Shown: one piece after another, positions 1-5,910 of the stretch
Layout of the letters: each line of letters begins with the position of its first letter
Position numbering within the stretch: the first letter of the stretch is position 1
Source: an uncultured Lachnospiraceae bacterium
Lineage (GTDB): Bacteria > Bacillota > Clostridia > Lachnospirales > Lachnospiraceae
Assembly (NCBI GenBank): GCA_900546495.1
Contig: URDN01000059.1
Location: forward strand, 1 to 11,706
Length of the DNA stretch: 11,706 bases
Direction: 5' to 3'
The notes under the pieces: generated by a model
Database searches by the model: none
What the model saw: the letters and a program-made list of their open reading frames with translations, nothing else
Told to the model about the DNA's origin: nothing
Position numbers and translations under genes: made by a program

Positions 1-1
1 T

Positions 2-757
2 GTCGCTGTTCACTTAAAATATGAAGAAAACTACCGCATCACAGAGGAATCTTTGGAGGCAGCAGCATCCGATAAAACCAAACTTCTGATCATCAACTAT
101 CCGAACAACCCAACCGGACAGATTCTGACAGAAAATGATATTCAGGCGCTTACTGTCTTTTTGCGTAGACATCCGAACGTTTATGTTTTATCCGATGAAA
201 TTTATGAAAAAATCGTTTATGACCAAAACAAGGTTGTCAGTCTGGCTTCCATTCCAGAATTTTTTGAACGTGTTGTCATCGTCAACGGTTTTTCCAAATG
301 CAGTGCCATGACCGGATGGCGTCTGGGCTATCTTGCCTGCACCCCTGCACTTTATCAGGTAGTGTTGAAATTATTCCAGCACTCCATCAGCTGCACCAGT
401 GGATTTTTACAGCGTGGCGCTCTGACCGCACTTGACTGTATAGAAGAAACCGAACAGATGCGTCAGGCATATGAAAAACGCAAAAATCTTCTGGTTGAAG
501 GAATCCGCAAAATTCCGGGTGTGGAACTTCTGACACCTGCCGGAGCTTTCTATGCCTGGGTGAAATTTGATACAGATATGGACAGCGAAACACTCTGTAA
601 TGACCTGCTGGACAAAGCAAAAATTGCCGGTGTTCCGGGTATCGCTTACGGAGAGGAAGACTGCGTCTGCATTCGTTTCTCCTTCGCCACTTCAGAAGAT
701 GTGTTAAGAACAATGTTAGAACGCTTAAAAACTTATCAGGAAAACCATACGAAATAA
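2..757 (+). CDS. PLP-dependent aminotransferase, class I/II (aspartate aminotransferase-like), 5' end cut by the window
   Basis: This is the C-terminal part of a fold-type I aminotransferase that moves an amino group between an amino acid and a 2-oxo acid using pyridoxal phosphate, in the cytoplasm. The frame is open to the left edge, so the true start lies outside the window; the TTG at 53 is an internal codon. Visible motifs are YPNNPTG (Asn contacting PLP), SDEIYE (Asp pairing with the pyridine nitrogen, Tyr), SKCSAMTGWRLGY with the Schiff-base Lys at bases 296-298, and RFSFAT near the C-terminus with the Arg that binds the substrate carboxylate. About 251 residues remain of a usual 390-400, so roughly the first 140 are missing. 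The motif set fits the aspartate aminotransferase I-beta group, but substrate cannot be fixed from this: aspartate, aromatic amino acid or alanine enzymes share it. No clear intrinsic terminator follows the stop. Confidence 0.9.
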   Translation, partial: VAVHLKYEENYRITEESLEAAASDKTKLLIINYPNNPTGQILTENDIQALTVFLRRHPNVYVLSDEIYEKIVYDQNKVVSLASIPEFFERVVIVNGFSKCSAMTGWRLGYLACTPALYQVVLKLFQHSISCTSGFLQRGALTALDCIEETEQMRQAYEKRKNLLVEGIRKIPGVELLTPAGAFYAWVKFDTDMDSETLCNDLLDKAKIAGVPGIAYGEEDCVCIRFSFATSEDVLRTMLERLKTYQENHTK

Positions 758-948
758 GCAATAGTATCCTTGACGACAAAACATTTTTATAAATTTAAAA
801 CATGATAAAAAAAGATTACTATTTTTACTTTATAGTAGCCAAAATTGTAATCTCGAAAAAAGAACCTCTTTCATAAAATACATAATAACGTATGGACTTT
901 ACTTTATGTCCTATCAACTTTACTATTTTATGAATGAAGGTTCTTTTT
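758..948. other. AT-rich intergenic region with inverted repeats
   Basis: No gene is visible here. The region holds a 7-bp inverted repeat (AGATTAC at 813-819, GTAATCT at 847-853), a direct repeat TTTACTTTAT (824-833 and 898-907), and a longer imperfect inverted repeat at 856-948 described separately. A weak plus-strand promoter, TTTACT (898-903), 17 nt, TACTAT (921-926), matches the sigma-A consensus 4/6 in each box and could drive the YwaF-type gene. Confidence 0.4.
856..948 (+). repeat. Imperfect 25-bp inverted repeat covering the ribosome binding site of the YwaF-type gene
   Basis: The left arm (856-880) and right arm (924-948) pair over 11 bp at the outside (AAAAAGAACCT with AGGTTCTTTTT) and 11 bp at the inside (TTCATAAAATA with TATTTTATGAA), with a small internal mismatch. 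The loop is 43 nt. The right arm contains the GAAGG ribosome binding site and ends one base before the ATG at 949. If RNA starts upstream of 856 the hairpin would mask that site; if it starts at the weak promoter near 930 only the right arm would be in the RNA. Confidence 0.6.
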
Positions 949-1710
949 ATGTATACTTATTTTTTCACTTATCAGGATGCTTTACCTGAAAATTGTGGTT
1001 TTCCGATTTTGGGCAAAATCCATTTCATCTGGCTCATCTGCATTGCCATTGGTATTTTTCTTTTGTGCAAAGTGTACCTGCGCCTTACGAAAACAAGGCA
1101 GTTACAAATATTGAACACCACTGTACTTCTGGCTTTATGCTGCACTTTTATGCAGGATGCTATTTTGACTGTCACCGGACATATGAACGCTCGAATGCTG
1201 CCTTTCCATCTCTGTGATCTGGCAGGATTTTTCTATCTATTCTTGCAAATGCAGGCTTTGCGCACTGGTCGCTGGACTTCATTTTCTGAAATTGCATTGT
1301 GCCTTTTTATGCCAGGTGCCGTCCTTGGCATTTTATTTCCGGTGTGGAGTGTATACCCGACTTTTCATTATATGACAATCCATGGCTTTGTATATCATGC
1401 ACTGATCATTCTTTATCCATGGTTGCTTTTTGTCAGTGGAAACATCCGCCCTAAAACACGTCATATCTGGCAGCCGGTATTATTACTTTGCTGTATTGTT
1501 CCACCCGTTTATCTTTTTAACAAAAAAATTGACAGTAATTATATGTTCATTAATGAAGCACCGACAAATACGCCTCTTGAATTTCTTGCAAATCAGATGG
1601 GAAATCCCGGCTATTTGCTTGGATATGCCATTTTTATTTTTCTTCTGATGCTGACTTTATATCAATTTTTCAACAAACTTACACGTCTGTTCCAAAATTT
1701 TGCCCAATAG
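949..1710 (+). CDS. YwaF/TP0381-family integral membrane protein (TIGR02206-like)
   Basis: This is a polytopic membrane protein of 253 residues with roughly six to seven hydrophobic segments and no signal peptide or enzymatic domain. It resembles the YwaF/TMEM family first described from Treponema TP0381. Family-like features are LPFHLCD (about residues 84-90), a His-rich HYMTIHGFVYHAL segment, NYMFINEAP (about 197-205) and a final GNPGYLLGY before the last helix. The biochemical role of the family is unknown. The ATG at 949 is preferred over the in-frame ATG at 934 because GAAGG at 936-940 lies 8 nt upstream of 949, while 934 has no ribosome binding site. The gene stands alone and ends 8 nt from the convergent SBF transporter. 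No terminator is visible at its end. Confidence 0.75.
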   Translation: MYTYFFTYQDALPENCGFPILGKIHFIWLICIAIGIFLLCKVYLRLTKTRQLQILNTTVLLALCCTFMQDAILTVTGHMNARMLPFHLCDLAGFFYLFLQMQALRTGRWTSFSEIALCLFMPGAVLGILFPVWSVYPTFHYMTIHGFVYHALIILYPWLLFVSGNIRPKTRHIWQPVLLLCCIVPPVYLFNKKIDSNYMFINEAPTNTPLEFLANQMGNPGYLLGYAIFIFLLMLTLYQFFNKLTRLFQNFAQ

Positions 1711-1718
1711 CTCTAATA

Positions 1719-2666
1719 TTATTTACTTTTGTTCCTTTCGCAGACAATCTTGCCATACAATGCCGCAAGAACCTGCTGAAACAATGTTCCAATCATAACA
1801 GGAAATAATACTTCTCCCGGAAATGATGTTGCGGCAATGACCGCCCCTGCACTGATATTTCGCATACCGGCTCCATACATCATGGAAATTTGTGTTTCCC
1901 AATCCTGATGCATCAATCTTGCAATGAGCAATCCGATAGCATATCCACCTGCTGCCAGCAACAGAATCACGCCAGCTACTTTCACCCGCTCCAGATTCAT
2001 ATGACGAATATAAGGTGCCACACCGGAAGAATTGGAAGCCACCACAAAGATCAATGCCATCTTAGAAAATGGTGCCAGTTTTGATGGCAGTACCTTCTGC
2101 GCTTTTCCTTTGCTGCATTGATTTAATGTCATTGCCAAAACTGCCGGAAGTGCCACCATAAAAATCAGCTGACGCATCATCTGTGTTCCATCGATCTGCA
2201 CTCTTGAACCAACCATAACATGCAACGTCGCCGGAATGAGAAACGGTGCCAAAACGGTATCAATGACTACAAGTGCCAGTGACATGGCATTATTACCACT
2301 GTAAATCGTCACCCACATCAAACTGACCACCGCCGTTGGGACTGCAAACTCCAACACAATTCCCGTAATCAGATTACTGTTGTCCGGAAAAATCAGATTT
2401 CCAAGACCACATGCCACTCCCGGAATCACCAGATGCAACAGCACCATAACAATCAGAAGTGCCCAAGGTGTTTTAAACACGTTTGCCACATCCCGGAACT
2501 GAGATTTTAAAGCTCCGGTAAAAGTGATAAACGCAAATACAAACGGCACAAAGGGAACTCCATATTTTGCAATCTGTGGGAACAACACACCAAATACCAG
2601 ACAAGCCGGAGTTACTAATGCCATCCATTTTTCAATAAACTTGTTAAATCGATTTAACATCTGCAT
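1719..2666 (-). CDS. Bile acid:sodium symporter (SBF/BASS) superfamily membrane transporter
   Basis: This 315-residue protein has about nine to ten membrane helices and the outline of the SBF/BASS fold: a proline-led crossover segment starting VPTAVVSLMW (from about residue 109) and ending SGN (123-125), and a second crossover at GAGMRNISAG (about 265-274) followed by FPGEVLFPVMIG. Family members carry bile acids, steroid sulfates, pantoate, pyruvate or other organic anions across the cytoplasmic membrane. The substrate here cannot be told. From memory of the Neisseria ASBT homologue, the Glu and Gln of its EVGMQN Na+ site correspond to Gly265 and Arg269, so sodium coupling is doubtful. The start at 2666 is supported by GGAAG (complement of 2675-2679) 8 nt upstream; the ATG two codons later is possible. 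It is a single gene, convergent with the YwaF-type gene. Confidence 0.8.
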   Translation of the reverse strand: MQMLNRFNKFIEKWMALVTPACLVFGVLFPQIAKYGVPFVPFVFAFITFTGALKSQFRDVANVFKTPWALLIVMVLLHLVIPGVACGLGNLIFPDNSNLITGIVLEFAVPTAVVSLMWVTIYSGNNAMSLALVVIDTVLAPFLIPATLHVMVGSRVQIDGTQMMRQLIFMVALPAVLAMTLNQCSKGKAQKVLPSKLAPFSKMALIFVVASNSSGVAPYIRHMNLERVKVAGVILLLAAGGYAIGLLIARLMHQDWETQISMMYGAGMRNISAGAVIAATSFPGEVLFPVMIGTLFQQVLAALYGKIVCERNKSK

Positions 2667-2695
2667 ACTTCATACTTCCATTCTATATTTTTCGA

Positions 2696-2751
2696 TATTC
2701 TCTAAATTTTCTTACCACCGCAAGTATACTGTTCTTTCCATAGAAAAGCAA
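2696..2751 (-). promoter_or_regulatory. Weak candidate promoter for the SBF-family transporter
   Basis: On the minus strand TTGCTT is followed after 17 nt by TATACT (complement of 2723-2728). The -10 matches the sigma-A consensus 5/6, the -35 only 3/6. The -10 lies about 57 nt before the start codon and just beyond the terminator of the upstream gene, where a new promoter would be expected. Confidence 0.35.
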
Positions 2752-2787
2752 ATGTGCGATGCAGATTTTCATTCCACATCGCACATT
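2745..2787 (-). terminator. Rho-independent terminator after the 81-aa membrane protein gene
   Basis: A perfect 11-bp stem pairs AATGTGCGATG (2751-2761) with CATCGCACATT (2777-2787) around a 15-nt loop. Read on the minus strand the stem is followed by TTGCTTTTC, a modest T-rich tail. It lies about 86 nt after the stop of the 81-aa gene and before the SBF gene, separating the two transcripts. Confidence 0.6.
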
Positions 2788-2872
2788 CTATATTTCTTGT
2801 ACTTTCACTTATCATATAACAAATAGTTTTCAGATATTCCTGCTGAGTATCTGCGTTTCACCTATTGCTTCT

Positions 2873-3118
2873 TTAACGTCGCATCAATGTTAAGATACCG
2901 CCGAAAAATCCATATCCAAGTGTGATCCATCCACAAACCAACATCAGAAATGCCAGATGTGTCATCCCCGGAATCGTAACAAACAGATTCAAGATCATCA
3001 CTGCTGCCAGTGAGATTGCTGCTACAACTACCGTACGTAAAAACAGATATAAATATTTCCCTGCAATTGCTGTATGTTTCCCTGCTCTATTTGAATATGC
3101 ATAAATCTTTTCCATCAT
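2873..3118 (-). CDS. Small two-helix membrane protein of unknown function
   Basis: I do not recognise this 81-residue protein. It has a polar, basic N-terminus (residues 1-22, with Lys, Arg and His), a first hydrophobic helix at about 23-47, a short turn with TIPGMTH, a second helix at about 54-78 rich in Gly and aromatic residues, and ends in MRR. By the positive-inside rule both ends would be cytoplasmic. AGAGGG (complement of 3125-3130) lies 6 nt before the ATG at 3118 and 9 nt before the next ATG, so the start may be either. It has its own terminator and sits alone between the nifSU terminator and the transporter. A 9-bp inverted repeat just upstream may regulate it. Confidence 0.65.
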   Translation of the reverse strand: MMEKIYAYSNRAGKHTAIAGKYLYLFLRTVVVAAISLAAVMILNLFVTIPGMTHLAFLMLVCGWITLGYGFFGGILTLMRR

Positions 3119-3136
3119 ATCATGCCCTCTTTCTCG

Positions 3137-3163
3137 ATATCAAAAACACTTTTCTTTTGATAT
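3137..3163 (-). promoter_or_regulatory. 9-bp inverted repeat upstream of the 81-aa gene, possible operator
   Basis: ATATCAAAA (3137-3145) and TTTTGATAT (3155-3163) are perfect inverted copies separated by 9 nt. The repeat ends 6 nt upstream of the ribosome binding site. It could be an operator or a short RNA hairpin. It has no T-tract in the reading direction, so it does not look like a terminator. Confidence 0.45.
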
Positions 3164-3241
3164 TGGAATCGTAGCATGCCATCGTAAAAATCAAAGCATA
3201 TTACTGTAAATTGCAGGTAAAACTTTTATTTTTTGTTGTAT

Positions 3242-3273
3242 AAGAAAAGCGCCCTGCAAAGGACGCTTTTCTT
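3242..3273 (-). terminator. Rho-independent terminator of the nifS-nifU operon
   Basis: AAGAAAAGCG (3242-3251) pairs with CGCTTTTCTT (3264-3273), with extra GC pairs possible inside across a bulged A. On the minus strand the stem ends in CGCTTTTCTTAT, giving the T-rich run. It starts about 35 nt after the nifU stop. Confidence 0.75.
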
Positions 3274-3308
3274 TCGCTCACAAGTATTTATAAATTAAGG
3301 AATGTGTA

Positions 3309-3740
3309 TTATTCGTGGCAATGTGCACAGTCTACAGACTGGAATTTCTCATGATCATACGCAATGCCGTTTTTGTCATAATAATCTTTTACTGCTGCCT
3401 TTACTGCTTCCTCAGCAAGTACGGAACAGTGGATTTTTGCTGGTGGAAGTCCGTCAAGTGCCTCAACGACTGCACGATTGGACAGTTCCAGAGCTTCATC
3501 AATCTTTTTACCTTTGATCATCTCTGTAGCCATAGAACTTGTTGCAATGGCAGAACCACATCCAAATGTGTTGAATTTTACATCTGAGATTGTCTGATCA
3601 TCCGGATTGACTTTGATATACATTCTCATGATATCGCCGCATTTTGCGTTTCCTACTTCGCCAACTCCGTCAGCATCTTCCATTTTACCTACATTTCTTG
3701 GATTCTGAAAATGATCCATTACTTTTTCACTATATAACAT
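3309..3740 (-). CDS. nifU: NifU/IscU-type iron-sulfur cluster scaffold protein
   Basis: This cytoplasmic scaffold receives sulfur from the cysteine desulfurase encoded just upstream and builds Fe-S clusters for transfer to apo-proteins. The 143-residue product has all canonical IscU ligands: Cys34 and Asp36 in AKCGD, Cys61 in FGCG, and LPPAKIHCS with Lys102, His104 and Cys105. A short C-terminal tail adds CAHC (Cys138, Cys141), not part of the core fold. The ATG at 3740 is chosen over the upstream in-frame ATG at 3767 because AGGAG (complement of 3750-3754) lies 9 nt before it and MLYSEKVMDHFQNPRNVG is the usual family start. The start codon lies inside the end of nifS, an 11-nt overlap that suggests translational coupling. 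It is the last gene before the operon terminator. Confidence 0.93.
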   Translation of the reverse strand: MLYSEKVMDHFQNPRNVGKMEDADGVGEVGNAKCGDIMRMYIKVNPDDQTISDVKFNTFGCGSAIATSSMATEMIKGKKIDEALELSNRAVVEALDGLPPAKIHCSVLAEEAVKAAVKDYYDKNGIAYDHEKFQSVDCAHCHE

Positions 3741-4917
3741 GTTTTTTCTCTCCTTTTTCCAATTCATCCCAAACCGGTGACATATTTCTTAAATAAGTTA
3801 CGATCTTCGGTAATTCTTCTAATACATAGTCTACTTCTTCCTGTGTGTTGTACTCAGACAGGGATAAGCGAAGAGAACCGTGTGCTACTTCATGCGGCAG
3901 TCCGATTGCAAGAAGTACATGGGACGGATCTAAGGAACCGGATGTACAAGCAGAACCGGAGGATGCTGCGATACCTTTCATATCAAGCATCAGTAACAGG
4001 GACTCACCCTCGATGCCTTCAAAACAGAAGTTTACGTTACCCGGGAGACGTTTTGTGCGGTCTCCGTTCAATTTAGAATGTGGAATGGTCAACAGACCTT
4101 CAATCAGGCTGTCACGTAATGCCGTCATCTTCTCTGCATTTTCTTTCTGATGTGCCAGAACATCTTTTAATGCTGCTGCCATACCAACGATAGCAGGAAT
4201 GTTCTCTGTGCCGGCACGTTTTCCACGCTCCTGGGCACCACCTTCGATGATGTTGGAAAGCAGGATTCCTTTTCTTGCATACAGAAAACCAATTCCTTTT
4301 GGTCCGTGGAATTTATGTGCAGATGCAGACATCATGTCGATATTCTGCTCTTTCACATTGATTGGAAGGTGTCCAACTGCCTGTACGGCATCTGTATGGA
4401 AATATACACTTTTTTCTTTACAGATTGCACCGATCTCAGCGATTGGCTGAATGCTTCCAATCTCGTTATTTGCATACATAACGGTCACAAGACATGTGTC
4501 CGGGCGAATAGCTGCCTCAAGTTCATCTAGGCGAACCATACCATTTTCATGGACATCCAGATATGTTACTTCGTAACCTTCTTTTTCCAGTTTCTGCAGT
4601 GTATGAAGTACTGCGTGATGCTCGAAAGCTGTAGAAATAATGTGTTTTTTATTTCTGCGTGCACCCCATTTTGCCGCAGATACGATAGCCTGATTGTCAG
4701 CCTCGCTTCCACCGGAAGTGAAATAAATCTCATTCGGCTGTGCTCCGATACAGGCTGCAATTTCCTCTCTTGCTTTCTCCAGTACTTCCTTGGACTTCTG
4801 TCCCGGAGTATGAAGACTTGATGCATTTGCATATACATTTTCCAGACATGGGATCATAGCGTCCAATGCAACCTGGCTCATTTTTGTCGTTGCCGCATTA
4901 TCAAAATATACGTTCAT
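3730..4917 (-). CDS. nifS: Cysteine desulfurase, NifS/IscS type
   Basis: This PLP enzyme removes sulfur from L-cysteine, leaving alanine, and carries it as a persulfide to NifU for Fe-S assembly. The 395-residue length is typical of group I enzymes. Visible sites are FDNAATT at the N-terminus, TSGGSEADN (about 67-75), the EHH motif with His100 that stacks on PLP, Asp176 and Gln179 in HTDAVQ, the Schiff-base Lys202 in SAHKFHGPKG, RAGTEN (about 234-239), and the mobile-loop catalytic Cys324 in SSGSACTSGS. GAGG lies about 4 nt before the ATG, a close but usable spacing. It is the first gene of a two-gene operon with its own strong promoter. No iscR, hscA, hscB or ferredoxin gene is adjacent, so this is a minimal nifSU pair serving either general Fe-S assembly or, less likely, a dedicated target. 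Confidence 0.95.
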   Translation of the reverse strand: MNVYFDNAATTKMSQVALDAMIPCLENVYANASSLHTPGQKSKEVLEKAREEIAACIGAQPNEIYFTSGGSEADNQAIVSAAKWGARRNKKHIISTAFEHHAVLHTLQKLEKEGYEVTYLDVHENGMVRLDELEAAIRPDTCLVTVMYANNEIGSIQPIAEIGAICKEKSVYFHTDAVQAVGHLPINVKEQNIDMMSASAHKFHGPKGIGFLYARKGILLSNIIEGGAQERGKRAGTENIPAIVGMAAALKDVLAHQKENAEKMTALRDSLIEGLLTIPHSKLNGDRTKRLPGNVNFCFEGIEGESLLLMLDMKGIAASSGSACTSGSLDPSHVLLAIGLPHEVAHGSLRLSLSEYNTQEEVDYVLEELPKIVTYLRNMSPVWDELEKGEKKHVI

Positions 4918-4978
4918 AGTCCCTCACACTTTCTATCTTAATTTTGTATTTTAGATATTGTTTCCTTAATTCTTGGAT

Positions 4979-5007
4979 ATATTATCATAGTATTCCCCTA
5001 ATGTCAA
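4979..5007 (-). promoter_or_regulatory. Strong sigma-A-type promoter of nifS-nifU
   Basis: On the minus strand TTGACA (complement of 5002-5007, perfect -35) is followed after exactly 17 nt by TAATAT (complement of 4979-4984, 4/6). Transcription would start near 4972, leaving a leader of about 55 nt before nifS. Confidence 0.75.
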
Positions 5008-5014
5008 TAGGAAT
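4992..5014. promoter_or_regulatory. Imperfect dyad over the nifSU -35 box, candidate operator
   Basis: The half-sites ATTCC..CTA (from 4992) and TAGGAAT (5008-5014) form an imperfect inverted repeat; the left half has two extra C. The dyad covers the -35 hexamer and part of the spacer, where a bound repressor would block RNA polymerase. Rrf2-family regulators such as IscR and CymR control Fe-S and sulfur genes in related bacteria and bind dyads of about this size, so one is a reasonable candidate. The assignment is inference. Confidence 0.4.
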
Positions 5015-5032
5015 TGAGGTGTTTAATTAAAA

Positions 5033-5088
5033 GAACCAGATGAGATAAAAACTCCAAGTTGCCTTGGAGTTTTTATCTCATCTGGTTC
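5033..5088 (-). terminator. Terminator of the fructose PTS operon: 26-bp perfect hairpin, bidirectional
   Basis: Bases 5033-5058 and 5063-5088 are perfect inverted copies around a TTGC loop. The core ACTCCAAG/CTTGGAGT is flanked by AAAAA on one side and TTTTT on the other, so it works as an intrinsic terminator in either direction. It begins 8 nt after the stop of the DeoR-family gene and separates it from the nifSU promoter. The further 13 or so paired bases outside the T-tract are more than termination needs. Confidence 0.85.
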
Positions 5089-5096
5089 CATTTACA

Positions 5097-5843
5097 CTAT
5101 GACACCACGATAATGTTCGTATAGCGTTTCAATACCACATCCGGAAGTTTTTCCGTGATGATCTGTGCCGATTCAAAAGTTCCGAATCGAATCGGATTCA
5201 CTTGATGAAATTTCGTACTGTCACACAACACATATGATTTCAGACTGTGTGTCATGGCACATTCTTTGATCTTGGCTTCGTTGATCTCCGGTGTAGTGAA
5301 TCCAACTGCCGGAGATGCCCCGTTAGTTCCCATGAAACATTTTGTAAAATTGAATTTCTGCAAACTCATACATGCTTCATTTCCAACAATAGCCTCTGTG
5401 GCAGCTTTTAATTCTCCGCCCAGAATAATGACATGAAACCCCTTTTCGGCCAGCTCCAGAGCATGTGAAACCGCATTTGTCACAAAAGTTGCTGTCTTTT
5501 CCATGATATACGGAATCATGCAGGCTGTCGTTGTACCGGCATCCAGATATACAAAATCATGTGGTTCGATCAGAGAAGCTGCATATTTTCCGATCTGCTG
5601 CTTCTCATCCTGATACAGTTCCTTACGCTGTGAAACCTGCTCATCTTTTGTGGCAAGATTTGATTCCGCCAGCATGGCACCACCAAACACCTTGACCAGT
5701 GCACCTTTTTCATCCAACGTATTCAGATCCCGTCGGATGGTGGATTCAGAAGCATCAAAATACTCTTTCAGCTCCTGAACTGTCACACTGCCTTTCAGGG
5801 ACAGCAGGCGCAATATTTCTTCCTGCCTCTTTTCTGTTAACAT
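5097..5843 (-). CDS. fruR: DeoR/GlpR-family transcriptional regulator of the fructose operon
   Basis: This 248-residue protein has the DeoR layout: an N-terminal winged helix-turn-helix (residues 1-58, with VTVQELKEYFDASESTIRR and the signature LDEKGALVKVFGGA) and a C-terminal sugar-phosphate sensor domain related to ribose-5-phosphate isomerase (DAGTTT about 101-106, VTNA, ILGGEL, GTNGASP, CDSTKF). Family members usually repress sugar operons and are released by a phosphorylated sugar; fructose-1-phosphate or fructose-1,6-bisphosphate is the likely effector given the operon. Its targets are probably the TGAAT repeats at the fruK promoter. The start has AGAGGA (complement of 5854-5859) 10 nt upstream. 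It is the last gene of the operon, 67 nt after ptsI, whereas in many Firmicutes the regulator comes first. The family call is firm; the symbol rests on context. Confidence 0.88.
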   Translation of the reverse strand: MLTEKRQEEILRLLSLKGSVTVQELKEYFDASESTIRRDLNTLDEKGALVKVFGGAMLAESNLATKDEQVSQRKELYQDEKQQIGKYAASLIEPHDFVYLDAGTTTACMIPYIMEKTATFVTNAVSHALELAEKGFHVIILGGELKAATEAIVGNEACMSLQKFNFTKCFMGTNGASPAVGFTTPEINEAKIKECAMTHSLKSYVLCDSTKFHQVNPIRFGTFESAQIITEKLPDVVLKRYTNIIVVS

Positions 5844-5910
5844 ATAATAAAAATCCTCTTTCCCTTATCAATAATTACTCTTATCTCTACCATTAATGAT
5901 TCTATAAGTC

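Noticed and set aside
53..55. TTG as start of the aminotransferase
   Set aside because: The frame is open upstream to the edge and the protein from TTG would lack the N-terminal arm and half of the large domain, so the gene is cut by the window rather than short.
3741..3767. Upstream ATG giving a 152-residue NifU
   Set aside because: The extra nine residues encode the ribosome binding site of the inner ATG and are absent from the usual NifU N-terminus.
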